From positions 110,446,917-110,510,916 of the forward strand of contig NC_060254.1 of NCBI RefSeq assembly GCF_921293095.1: a DNA stretch of 64,000 bases. The letters run 5' to 3'. Origin of the DNA: Ischnura elegans. Taxonomy: Eukaryota; Arthropoda; Insecta; Odonata; Coenagrionidae. Below are positions 34,287 to 46,700 of the stretch, piece by piece. Made by a program: the position numbers and the translations under genes. The notes beneath the pieces are model-generated. The model was not told where the DNA came from, ran no database searches, and saw only the letters and a list, made by a program, of their open reading frames with translations. Numbering within the stretch: the stretch's first letter is position 1; every line of letters starts with the position of its first letter.

Positions 34287-37200
34287 AATAAAATACGATG
34301 CGGAAATAGCAAAGTTGTTGATCCTTCCATTCCTACATAAAAAAATTAATAGTTATTCTCTAGGTAGGTAGATATCTTTATAGTTTCTTAAAATAAAATG
34401 GAAAACAACCATGGTTAAAAATGGCATTTATTACATAATTCAAAAATAAGTTTTAAAATGTCATCACAATCAATCCTTTCATTCGCACAACAAATATACA
34501 TCAGATAGAAACGTTAATTCTGAATGAACATTCCTCATCCATACCCTTGCTTACATTTCCAGGAAAATATGGCTGTATGCCGGTTACAAGTTGAGAAATA
34601 AGCACATTTACCTGATTCATAAATATTTTTTAAAGCATTGCCATTAAATCACAGAGTTAACTTAAAATACTACAAAATTCGTATTGATAAGAACTCCTAC
34701 TAAGCTTTATGGGGTTATAGATTCGGCAAATGCATGCCAGTAAAATTTTGAGCAATTTACTCTGGAAATCACATATATTCCCATTTTGGAAAATTACCCT
34801 AAGATATTACATATTTATAAAGGAATAAAAGTTTCAGGAACCAGAATACAGTTTCAACATTCCAAAAGAAAAATAAATAGGTGAAGAATTTACACTCGGA
34901 TAGCAGTAAAAGACATAAGCATGGATACAAAATTCATCACCTCTGACACATAATGATCTGAAAGTCCTATGCCCATCAAATCACAGAAAAACACAAGCCA
35001 TGTAGCAGCATCAACTCTTTAGAGCACAAGACTGCCTCACCAGGAATAATCACTCTCCAGAGATTGAACGTACACCCAAACAAAAGTGATTGAGTCATCA
35101 GAATTTCTGAGAAGCGACTAATATAGATCAAGGTTCAGAGGTCATCACAGAGACGGAACATACTCAACTGTACAAACACTTGACAATGTATTTTAGAATG
35201 TAGGTACACATCTGAACAAGGCTTGTAAGAGCTAAATGATTCCCACGTTTAATCTACATGTTTTTAAAACAAACGATCAAGGTAAGCATACACAAGCAGG
35301 CCTCCTGAGAGTGAGGCACTAGGAGGGAAAAACTTTAGGGCACATTACCCATGCGTTGCAGGAAAGCAGTGAAATTATGATGTACCAAGTTCCTAGGATA
35401 TCGCTGCTGACCCTGCTACTCTATCAGCAGCATCCCTGTAAATTTGGAGCACTCACTAAATGCTACAGTGGTGTGGCCACATTGAATTATGGGTGAATAT
35501 AAATAAAGGAATGAAAATTAACGCACAATTTTTAGACAGTAAATTCATTGCAACCAAAAATCAAAGCAAAGATGGCAACTGTTATATTTGAAAATGGGAT
35601 GAGAAGCACAGAGCCTTGGCTTGTTGACCCATAGTGGTACATCCTAGTGGGATGACATTGGATAGAAGAATAGAACACACAATGCTGAAGTTGAACATCA
35701 ATGGGGATTGAATTCAAGTCTAGATCAGAGCGTGAGTCACAAGTGATACTTCCAATAAAGACTACTCGATATGAAAGGATGAACAGCATAATTTGATTAG
35801 TTCAACTATGCCAGATTCTTGATGGAAATTAGGAATGGGAGATTCCTAAAAATTGCAATTAGCAAAGCATGTTCATTGTTAGTTTTCTCTGTCAATTTCC
35901 AAGTTTTCCTGTCAGAGAAAGCTTAGTTCACTCTCAACCAGTCTTCTTTGGTGAGGAATTAGGTAGTAACATAAAATTTATTCTATCATCTTGAAATTTT
36001 CAGGGTGAACAGAGTAGACCCTGTCCAACAATTGCCTGTATCTCATCAATATTTAAAAAATATACCAGAGAAAATAATTTAAAGTAAAAGGTATAATTAC
36101 AACATTAGAGACACAGGAAAATGTTGACAATAGCTCACTTCATACATCCTGAAAATTTCTAAGACTTTCCATAAGTTAAAAGCAAATAATGCATCACCAA
36201 AAAAGTGTTGGAGCAGGAGGTTTGTATTCTATTTAGATGATAAATGTACTTCCAAACATGACTGAAGACATAGAATTTTATGCAGAGAACTGAAAGTTTT
36301 AACCACATAAAAAATTATTTACTTTAAATTAATACTAAGTCTACCCCCAACATTATGTGAGATGTGGAGTACTGTTATTACAGTCTTTTCCTCCAAAACA
36401 AACAAAATGAGGGAATCTACAAACAAATCCATTAAAATGATTTACTTAAGCAATATAGTTGGTGGTTTTCAGCTATACCTAGTGGAATTTGTGGAAAATT
36501 TTAAATGAATAACTTAAAAACAAAGAAAATAAAACAATATAAGGATTTAGATGTCTGGGTCAAGCTGTCGAGGGTAAGGATAGTTAATGAAAGAGAGTAG
36601 AATACAAATAGAAATTTGAAGTGCATAAGAAGTTCCTAGGTCAATTATAACAGGAGATCCTATCACCATTTCCCTTACGAAATCATAACAAACCAGCATG
36701 ATGTATGGCATCTCAAGAGTATGAATTGCTTCATTGAAAAAAACTTCCATGTAATGCAATCATTGAAGACTCTACAATACTGATTTGAGAAAGACTGATT
36801 GACAACTTTAGCAGCACAATAATCGAGGGTAATAAATCCAATTCAGAATTCAGTAAGATTGGGAAATACCTCCTAAAAACAAGGCACCCAAGAAGAGTTT
36901 TGAGGAGCAATCAGAAGCAGATCTACCAAAAGGGGAATTATTGCCCCACCTTCCCTCTCCCAAAAATAAATTATATCAGCACATTCCAAACTCCCTATTC
37001 TCCAAAACATCTGGTACATAGAAGACATTAGTTCCAATAGCTGAGATTTGAAGTGGGCTTGCTTCTCCTCTGTGCATCAAATGCCCATCCATTTATTCAT
37101 TAAACATATGGTAGATAACTATGTGGCTCACACTCTGACCTTGATCAGAACTAATTATCCAAGAATCAAATAGATTTACCTTTTCACATGCCTTCACCTC

Positions 37201-37893
37201 TGAAGAAGCTCTGATTTAAAGGTGTAGTGCTTGAAATTTGTGGGAAGTTAAGGCTTTACATAATATAATTCTGAAGAAACTCTGAACAGAAAAATGAAAC
37301 TTCACGATAAAACGCATCAACATCAACGTTGGTAAGGACACCTTGAGTTGACACCATGGTTGCTAACAACAAAGAATAAATGTAGAAAGGGAAGTAAATT
37401 TATCCTTAAAATTTGAACTCAAAACATTTCCATCATTATTCACTTGAGCCCTGGGTAAATAACTTTTTAAGTACCAACAGAAACACATGTGTAATTCAGA
37501 CAAAGTAAGCACTTAATCACATAACAACAGCAATTTCTTTAGGAAATAACATAACACGATGAATTACATCCAACACAACACCCATAAATAGAAAGGAACT
37601 CGTGCGAGATCGAGGGTGAGATCTGTTCACGTCAAGAGAGCAAGAGATTTACAGAGTAACTTAAAAACAACTACAGCTTACATTAATTGTTAATGCACAA
37701 GTGTTTGACTTTCCAGATTAATAACGTCAGCAGTTATGATTTACAAGAAAAAGCGATCTTGGCCAGATGATGATTAGTCTTTTGAGTATGCTCACTGTCT
37801 AATGAGCATTTCAGTGTAAGAATTCATTCATGAAATTTAACCCATCTTTATTCCAATTAATTCACCAATGCATTGAATCAAATCAACTGATTT

Positions 37894-38040
37894 TGCAAAA
37901 AATCCACAGAGAAAAAATCATTCGCCTTGACTGGGATATGAACCCTGACCTCCCTATTTCCAAAGTGCTTTCTTTAGCCAGTTAAGCTACTGAGGCGTCA
38001 TTCTCCCCTGTGAAAATTTGTGGACTATAGCAGACAAGGT
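37894..38040 (-). repeat. tRNA-like SINE, same family as the pair at 46729-47124
   Basis: On the minus strand it reads GACGCCTCAGTAGCTTAACT, GGCTAAAG, a diverged B box GGTTCATATCC, then CAAGGCGAATGATTTTTTCT. The flanks TTTTGCAAAAAATCCACAG and GTGGACTATAGCAGACAAGG also match that family. The diverged B box suggests an old copy. Confidence 0.6.
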
Positions 38041-38180
38041 TTTTTTCAAAACTGATTTTGGCGCTACTTGGTCGAATTATGTCAGTTGAAAATAAGTCAC
38101 AAAAGACATTCCATCCCCATCAAGTGCCATCAAATTTAAAGGAGGATACCATTAACAACAACATCCTCCAGCAGCAAACA

Positions 38181-38587
38181 TCCAATCAATGAAATGATAT
38201 CAAATCATCAGAGGCAGCCTGAACATCATTGGAAGGCAACTTTCACGAGGCATCATTAGCTATGGGATCAAATTATTATACAAAACATACAGTATATGTC
38301 TGAATATAGTCCCCCCTTTTTTTCCAAAAATGCCCGTGGTAAAAGTTAAGGGGGGACTATATTCAAACGGACTACATATATTCAAACGCATTTTTTAACT
38401 TTTCCCAAAAATGAAGCCTCAAAATTAGGGGGGGGGGGGGAAATATATTCAGAGGGGGACTATATTCGGAGAAATACGGTATGTTTGATATAATAATTTG
38501 ATCCCATAGCTAATGATGCCTCGTGAAAGTTGACTTCCGATGATATTCAGGCTACCTCTGATGATTTGATATCTTTTCATTGAGTGG
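38181..38587. mobile_element. Nested palindrome: foldback with the GAATATAGTCC element in its centre
   Basis: The left arm from 38181 (CCAATCAATGAAATGATATC, GAGGCAGCCTGAA, CTTTCACGAGGCATCATTAG, CTATGGGATCAAATTATTAT) is mirrored nearly base for base by the right arm ending at 38587. The arms continue inward into ATACAGTATATG/TATTTCTCCGAATATAGTCC, the inverted ends of the short element also seen at 3163-3336. The full inverted arms are about 130 bp each. There is no coding capacity. Confidence 0.7.
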
Positions 38588-39616
38588 AGTTCGGAGAATG
38601 TCCCAGGATTTGAAAAAATCACCTATTACTCATTAGCTGGCAGCAAGTAGCTCAGTAGTACTTTTTAGCACAAAATGTGATGGAAAAATCAGAGAGAAAA
38701 TTATAAAGGAATAATAATTATTGAACTCACATTTTACGGTCATGTACATGTGCCATTCAATTTCACTCATCTCTGACAAGAGATGATTATAAGGTAAGTC
38801 AAGAAAAATAAACTTTCATGATGCAATAATTTAAAAATCAACAACTTTTTTGAACACAGTAATGGGTACTATAAAAAATAGCATGTATTAAAACAATTAA
38901 TGGCACCTAATTACATATTAGGCTACACAATGGAAAAAGTCATGGGAGTTTTACAGGTACTTTCAAAACACATGGACTTTTGTTTGGCAAATCCTTGTGG
39001 AGATTTTTTGTGGCACAGACAATTTCCATGCCCCACAAATAATTCATTCACCTTTGTTTAGAAACCCCAATCGAAAGAACATGTGGCAATGCACAGATAA
39101 AGACACAAAATCAGTAAATGACAGAATGTTTTAAAGATTTGAATAGCATATCCAAACATACATTTCAAGCACATTACGAGGCCAAATGAAATTATTTAAA
39201 TATGGGATTCACGATCACAAAGGCGTTTCACAAAAACAACTGAGAGAGGTGGATGAGTGAAACATTTTAAGCAATCGAATGCCTTTCCATCTTCACAATC
39301 ACTGGAGCTTCGCATATTTTACCATCAATTTAAAAGTTCACTTATAATCCAAAAGAAAATGCTGGTTATGAATTCAAAAAGTCCTCCAAGGTGAACTAAT
39401 AGAGAATTTGGATTTCTGGTTTACCATGAATGTTTAGGTGCCTTCACTTAGAAAATATACCAAACAACAGTATAGAATGTGAGAGATAAAAAAAAAACAA
39501 ATATAGTCATTAACCAATGTATCAATGAAGGTATGATACTGTTCTGCACTTATGCATTTCAAAGATCTGTAAAAATTGGTTAATGCGAGTAAAAAAAAGC
39601 ATTTATGTCTGGCTGT

Positions 39617-40120
39617 TCAACTCTTCAGTGGGCGTGTGGGACAAATGGGTGGCCCACACTGTTTCATTCGAGTGAAGTTTTTCTAACGATGGCATAATAT
39701 ACATGTGATTTTCAGTAGCTGGACATTATTTACTCCTCAAAAACCTTACACAATTGCTTGCAAGTAATCGGCACAAGATTAGCTATAAATAGCACTCAAA
39801 TGGAAGCAGGTGGGATTGGGCAACGAACGTACGTGGCACACGCGCCCGTGTGACATTTTTCTGTCAGCGTCACTAGCTGTGCTGCAAATTTAGCATGACA
39901 TTTGTCTCCTTTGACGTGTAAACAAAATTCGGCACGTTTACCTTCCTCTCAAGGGTACCTGGTGATAAAAAGTTCACTAAACAGTAAACAAGGTCCAAAT
40001 TTATAATTTTTTTACAAAATGTTGAAAGCTTAGGGTCATAAAAAAATTGATTTTGGGCCACCATTGTCGCCCATGTGTCCAACTGCAAAACAAAATTAAA
40101 CGTGTCCACTGAAGGGTTAA
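39617..40120. mobile_element. Second piggyBac-like MITE, ends CCCTTCAGTGG
   Basis: The right end reads CGTGTCCACTGAAGGGTTAA. The left end is its diverged inverse, TCAACTCTTCAGTGGGCGTG, where the target TTAA has become TCAA. Inside, near each end, are CAAATGGGTGGCCCAC and GGGCCACCATTGTCGCCCAT, which extend the inverted similarity. About 500 bp, non-coding. Confidence 0.5.
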
Positions 40121-42662
40121 GACCAGGATACCCAATACGTACATACATTAACACAGACCAGCTTGCGTGTGAATGCATGAACGTGGGAATGAACAAAAAA
40201 TACAACCAGTTCTAATTCGGCTCATGTATTTCTCAAACTGATTGTTGACGACTTGACATGTATTTCTGTTCTAGTGCTGATAACAAAAACCGTCATGCCA
40301 ATGCACATGAACTCACAGAGGTTTATGTAACAGGCCAATCGAATCCAAAACAACACAAAAGCCCTGTTCATTAGAAGTGTTATGAACCATTTATCTGAGC
40401 AGAGATTAGCCCCTCCATGCAATGATTTTGGAATCTATGATTGAACGAGACAGATGGAAGGGGTAGAATTAAGACACAGCCACCACTCATGTAACATCTC
40501 CTTGAAGGAATTTCCCATCTGGTTTTCTAATGGCTCACAGAGAGGAAGCCCAAATGATTATTTTCTCATTGATTAAAATCTAATGCATTCCTAAAATTCC
40601 TGTAACATTTCCAAAATAGGTCAGCATTTTGAAAAAAAATCATGCTGCAATGCCGAAAAGATAGTTTACTAAAAGAATTTCATGAATGGATGGTAAAGAT
40701 AAGTTACATTGAAAAAACGAAGCTTCCTTAATCCGACATACTCTCATAAGTTTAAAATAATAAAATGTGAAAGTTGCCATGCACTTTTCATGAGTTGGTG
40801 ATGTCATTAGATTGCTGGTTCATATTTCACGAAGAGAGAACTGCTCATTGAGTGAAAGAATCACTCATTAAACAACAAAGAACCACACAATGCGGATGAG
40901 AAAGGCTAATGAGTGATTTGGACACTATGACTTGCTCAACAGTGATGACATCAACCTACAAATCTGCGAGAGGGTTATTATGGATGTAGCTTTTTTACCG
41001 CAAATAGCTCAAGAAGTAAGCAATGGATTAAAAAAGGAAAAATTTGGTTTCCCTCATTTTCTTATCACCATCTCCATTGACCATTCCTAAAATTAGTGAA
41101 AGAGCCCATTATCATTTGGCATTAGTGGAAGATATTTCTCATGATTTCCCCTAGAGTCAATTTCTTCCTTCCCCTTATCATGCAGGGGGAATGTTCTGTC
41201 ACTTAATCATTCTGTAAACAATACTGACATCACAGATGAATGCATAATTCAAAGTAATTATGAATAACATATGAAATGATAAATTAAACCTTGATCAGTA
41301 TTTGTGATCACTTGACTAGGCAAATCTTTTTTTTGCAGGGTTCTTAACAATATCAATTTTAAGTTATTCATCTCAGAAGAACCAGAGAAAAACAATCATG
41401 GATCAGTCCTGATATACATTTGAGTGAGAAGGGTCAACATGGACAATGATTTTAAATTATAGTTACAACAAAAGGAATTCCCAAACAACTTGATTTATGA
41501 GAAAGGAACCATCACAAGTGATTGCAAGGTAGGTACATTCATTTGCCTATAAACCTGAATAAAATCTATGCACAAGGGCATGACTGTCTATCACAACAAA
41601 GGCAAAACATGAACAAATATAATTTTTCTCATGACTGCTTCAACAGCTTGCATAACCATCAAAAACATGGCCAAGGCTGAATATTTATTCTACAAAGTGC
41701 ATTACTTTCTTCACCTTCATAATTTTGCTGTGGATTTTGAGACTGATGATTCAAATTCATAAAAAATGCTTACAATCCAAGACCAGCATCATCAAGCTAT
41801 CAAATTTCCACCTCTGACCCTGATTGCCTAGTTAGCGCACCGTCTACTATCTCCAAAGCTAAATATTAACAAGGGTAATAGAACGCTTGGCAATACCCGA
41901 AGGAGAATTTTTGCTTACAAGAGTCTGCGTATATACGGTCATTTATGACTTTTTGTTATTCAAGCATTCATGTGCCTTGGATTGGAAAATAAGTGCTGAG
42001 ATAAATGGCATTAATTGCATGTAATAAGAGTTAGTAACTCCCGAGTAACAAGGGAGTTATCGGCAGAAAGGCAGCCTTGATAAGTGTAGGCATGCGTTAT
42101 CACTAAACATGGTAGGAAATACATGGGAATGAAGAAATCTTGGTGTGTATTTAAATAAGTGAAAAATATACAAATACACAATCACACTTGACAGCACTCC
42201 ATTTCATGGAGCTTCCTTCATCTCTCTCCTTCTCAACAAAATTGGCAACATCATTCTTTTTTGACTCATGGCACCAAATGACTTGGCTAGCCTGCCTGGC
42301 AACTGACTTGGAAGCCCAAACATCAAGCGCTGGCATACCTTGGAGTTGGGCATGATTAAGTTGACAGCCAAAACAGGCAAAGGGAACTCAATGCAGTCCC
42401 CTCAATGGAACCACTTAAGATATCACTTTTTACTCAAGACAAATAAAATTAAGGGCATGCACTTATATGCAAGGGCATACTTGGAAATACTTATTTTGAT
42501 AAGTGAGATCTCAGGAGCGAATGGCATCACACAAAAAACCATCCGTGTAAACCCGCACGGGGTAGCTATTTACCCATTCAGTGGAAGCCGTCAGGGTGCT
42601 GCACCAAAGACAGCAAAACATTCGCCAAATCAAAATCGAACGAACTTCAGACGATTCCATTC

Positions 42663-43780
42663 TCAGCCACAGGAACCCGATCTCCGCCTCGGAGCTCCTG
42701 GTCGGCCAGTAGATGGAGACGACGGAGGAGGGGATGTCACGGGACAACGGAGGGTGGGAGACTTTATTCTGGACCACACCAACCTCAGCTCGGAGGCATC
42801 CAAGCGATGCGCAGTGAAGCTGTTACGATAGCCACACGGATCGTCAATCCTTCTCCTCTGATAGCTGAAGGCAGGGTGGTCCCTGGGATGGAGACCAGAG
42901 GCCCGTGCACACATACCCGTCACAAACACATCCTCGAGATGGAAGAGGGGAGTTGAGAGAGCTGAAGAAAGAAGTCTCCTCGCCACCGAACGAGACATGA
43001 TGTACCCTGTTCCGGATAAGTAGTCCGGGTACACACGGCCTGAGTACATGTATCTGGGAGCGTACCACTTGGACCGCGTGCTCGAAATGGGCCTCGCACC
43101 ACATATGAGGGTCCCCTCCAACAGCGTATCCTCAGCGTCAAAGGGCATGACACGGATTGCCCGAGATTGGCCACGCGCTTGGCCCCCCTCGGTCCCGCCT
43201 AACCTCCGTCTCCTCTGCCACTTCCTCCTCTGACGCACCCTCTCCCGTAGGTGTGCCACAATCGCACCCACGTTCACAAACATGTCGTCGTCAGTCTTCA
43301 TGATGTAATGGGCTACGGGGCAATGCTGTGCCGTCCACTTGAGCAGCATCACCGACTTGAGAGTGAGGTTGTTGTACGTGTCCACGAAACCTTCCTGGAT
43401 GATGTCTCCGTGGAGGCGACTCTCTTCTGCGACCCTGCTCTGGAGGGCCGCCACCGAGTGTTCGTAACCACCCTCTTCGTCATCGTCTTGGGGAGGGGGA
43501 GGGTGACCGAGGAGGAACGCAACACGTGCCGTCGGCAGCGCTGCTTCCAAAGCCCACGTTTCACGGATGGACTGCCTGGCTTCAAAGTTCGACACAGCAG
43601 AGCACACAATGACCAGAAGTAACAAACCGTCCTCGTCTCCGTCTTTCTCTGCCTTCCCAGGGTGCTGTGTGATGGGCAAGGTGCATATGTTGGGGGCTGG
43701 AATGATGGCTGTTTCATTGTCTGGCTGGACATACACCCGCAGGTCACGAGTCGTGTTGAGGCTCCACCCAAATATTGGAG
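42663..43780 (-). CDS. Galactosyltransferase gene, terminal exon with the whole catalytic domain
   Basis: It follows an ACCATTTCCAG acceptor; the two leading bases complete an alanine codon split with the anchor exon. It encodes 371 residues and stops at TGA (42665-42663). It is far more GC-rich than its surroundings, especially around the Arg-rich insert QRRKWQRRRRLGGTEGG. Single-exon catalytic domains are common in this family. Several long open frames on both strands over it are shadows. Confidence 0.93.
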
Positions 43781-46700
43781 CTGGAAATGGTGCAAAAATT
43801 ACCATTAATTCCTTTAAGTTTTACATAAGTCTAATATTCAAATTGATTTACCAAGCTAAAAGAAAAGTCTATAGTATTTTATATACAAATCTAGTAATAG
43901 CATACAGGGTATTGACGTTTATCAATGTATAATAACTTGGTAAAAGAAAACTAATTTTCATATTTCAAAGAACCCAAAACATCTTTCATATAGAAAGAAC
44001 TAGAGCCATCTGAAGAAAAAAAAATACTTTCAATTTCATTTAAAAAAATATTTCATTTCAATACTTCAATAAAAATTAATTAGCTAATAAAAGTTTCCAA
44101 TATATCACATTTTTCATCAGCCATGACAAGCAACACAGCTGCAAATCACATCTTGAAAAAATTTCACGGCAAGCCCAAGAAGTTCTATTTATGATAAATG
44201 ACTAATGGAAAAAAAGCACAAAACTATACTCTTCAACACAAATGACCTCGATTCCACTTGTACAAGCACTAAGCTTCAGCAGCTAATTAGAAATATTTTT
44301 ACTGGAGAAAAAAAAATTACCTACCCAGCAAGAAATGGCAAGTGATTTAATTCCAATTGAGAATGCAAGTGCTTCACACCAAATGTAAAATAATTAAACC
44401 TCCATGACCTCACCTGGTTTAGGCTATTCTTCATTTTAATACCAAGATATTCATTTCTGCAAACATTCACCTATTGCAGCAAATGATTTTACGCTCAGTT
44501 TTGAATTTTTAATGGCTAAGTAAGAGATACATTTTTCATAAGAATCTTTCATCTTTCTATTAGATTAATTACAGAATTGTTTTTTTCCTGATTGAATTGC
44601 ATATGATAATAATAAATAAATAATAAAGTAATAAATGATATTGCGTAATAATGTAAGTAACTAGTTGAATAATTTTTGTACTTATTTTGTACGTGCTTAC
44701 CAGGCAATTTTTATTTTAACGAATATTATTTTAATTCTACTATTTTCATTCATGTAAAATGGTGTGACCAAGGATTAATGAATATATCAGATTTTTAAAA
44801 TTAAAAATAGTATTCTAATAATAGTTACTGAATACAATGGTAAATGTTTACAAACAAGACTGATTTAACTGTTATAGGAATTTAAAATATTTTCAAAGCA
44901 AAATAGGAAGCAAAAGGTTTTCGTACACTATTAATAGACTAGCATTTTAACTTATAAATTTTCTACATGATTAATCTTTCAGCAATGATTCTCTCCCAGA
45001 AATCATGACACCTCACTGGCAATCAAAATAATGATGAGTTACAAGTAGATTAAGATGGTAGGATAGCTATTTGAAACATGGATAAACATTTAACTCATCC
45101 TGAAGAAAACAACATGGCACACAGATAAAACAAGTCATAAATCTTCAACTAAACATACTTGACAGAAGTATAGATTTACAAGGATAGAAAAATAATTTTT
45201 CTACAAAAAACACAGCAAATAACAATCTACCGAAATTTCACCACTGAGTAAAAACTTTTTACTATTACAGCATTAACACATTCAATGAGGGATCAAATGC
45301 ATAATTTTTCCTCCATATTCAGACAAATTTTATTATTTATTTTTTTAAATTTGGGTAATTGGTAGAGAGGGCACAAGAGCAGTCCTGGAAAAATAAAATG
45401 TACATACTCAACTGTTGCTGAAGAGAAAAAGGTACTACATCAACATCAGAGAATTCTCAGTACGGTGACATAGTTGGACAAGAAATTCTGGCTGCCTAAC
45501 ACAAAATCATATGATGCAGGACAGTTAAAGTTCTCTAATTTTGGGAGTTATCTTTTCTGAGGCCAAAACAGACTGCACAACATGAAAGAAGGTAGCTAAC
45601 AATGGATACGGAGGCTCTCAATGGGAATGCATCAAATGGTAAGATGATTTCTGAGATACACGGAATGGATGAAGCTAAAAATTTAAAATGAAATAATCGT
45701 TAATTAATGAACTCTTCATGTTGGTATAAACACTGAAAACATGAAGTGACACAGTCCACACTGAATGTGTTAAGTAGAAAGACGAAAGGCATGCAAATAA
45801 TAACATCTTTCACGTTTTAGCAATTTGAGAATGATAATTACAAACACCAAGATAGAAAGTCAGCTAAACAAATTGTACATTACTTTAGATTCATAAGTTC
45901 AATCAAAATGAGAACATTCCACTGCAAAGGCATACCCAAGTGACGTTCAAGATTTCCTCCATCACTCAAAGCTCACGGCATAAGTAAACATCTACATGCC
46001 CACTGCAAATGCACACCTATAAACCATTCATACATAATATATATGACGGTAATTCTACCAAACGCTTAAAAAAAATGGAACTACAAGAAATTTAAAACAT
46101 AAATGACAATAAGGTCCAAGTTTCAAATCTAGAGAGTCTGTAGTCAGGATTTAGGCCATATGTACACTTTCAAGTGAAACGGAGCAATGCAGGATTTCAG
46201 TACACATATATATCGTACGCAGGAACGTATTTCTCAAACAAAACACTCTAGCATGCTAAGGAGTCTTGCCCAATAAATACCTACTTTTCCGAGAGTTCTT
46301 GTTGAAATGAAACACTGCAACAGAAAGCAAGCATAAAATCTGAACTTCAGCAATTTGAGGAAATTCAAGTAAATCATGAAAACAATCTTTGAGCTTTTGT
46401 ACCAACCACATGCAAAGGCTATGACCACAGAGTAGGCAACTATGTATGTCTTACGACTAACCCGGTTGAATTATGAACTCTAGTCAATTCCTGACAGGCA
46501 AAACGCGCATGGTAATGATGTAGTGTCGATGGCACTTGAGACAGTGGCGGCTAGTGCCAAATGTGCTGCTCCCTCCTTTCCTAATCCCCTCCTCTATCAA
46601 AATGAGTGCAAATTAAAATTTTCTCACTCATTTGCAATAAATGAAGAAACCAATAGCAATCAGGTTAAAGTATATCAAGACTAGCCACGGTGATAACTTA

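Larger units (their letters stand above)
33050..34330 (+). mobile_element. Penelope-like retroelement, 5'-truncated and broken
   Basis: A relic of a Penelope-like element. It holds the end of the reverse transcriptase, with a YVDD box near 33210 and HHIQQKTAALKSLIHRLCH downstream as in that family, then the C-terminal GIY-YIG endonuclease frame (33681-34190), and a 3' end with GAAACCTGGTCGGTGTC and AATAAAATACG. The coding region carries several breaks and most of the reverse transcriptase is absent, so it is an inactive fossil. It abuts the hAT relic on the left. The 3' end includes a hammerhead-like core, listed separately. Confidence 0.8.
34340..42660. other. Long intergenic region, no gene seen
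   Basis: AT-rich sequence downstream of the galactosyltransferase gene. Its right end should include that gene's 3' UTR; a minus-strand AATAAA lies at about 41694-41699. Repeats within it (37894-38040, 38181-38587, 39617-40120) are listed separately. Open frames here are short and unlike known proteins. Confidence 0.4.

Noticed and set aside
42340-42831. 163-codon plus-strand open frame
   Set aside because: It overlaps the antisense of the galactosyltransferase exon, whose motifs and splice phases are unambiguous. GC-rich coding DNA commonly leaves long open frames in other frames; the same holds for 43251-43622, 43349-43795 and 43567-43932.
44590-44640. TAATAATAAATAAATAATAA run
   Set aside because: Simple AT-rich microsatellite with no attached element body.
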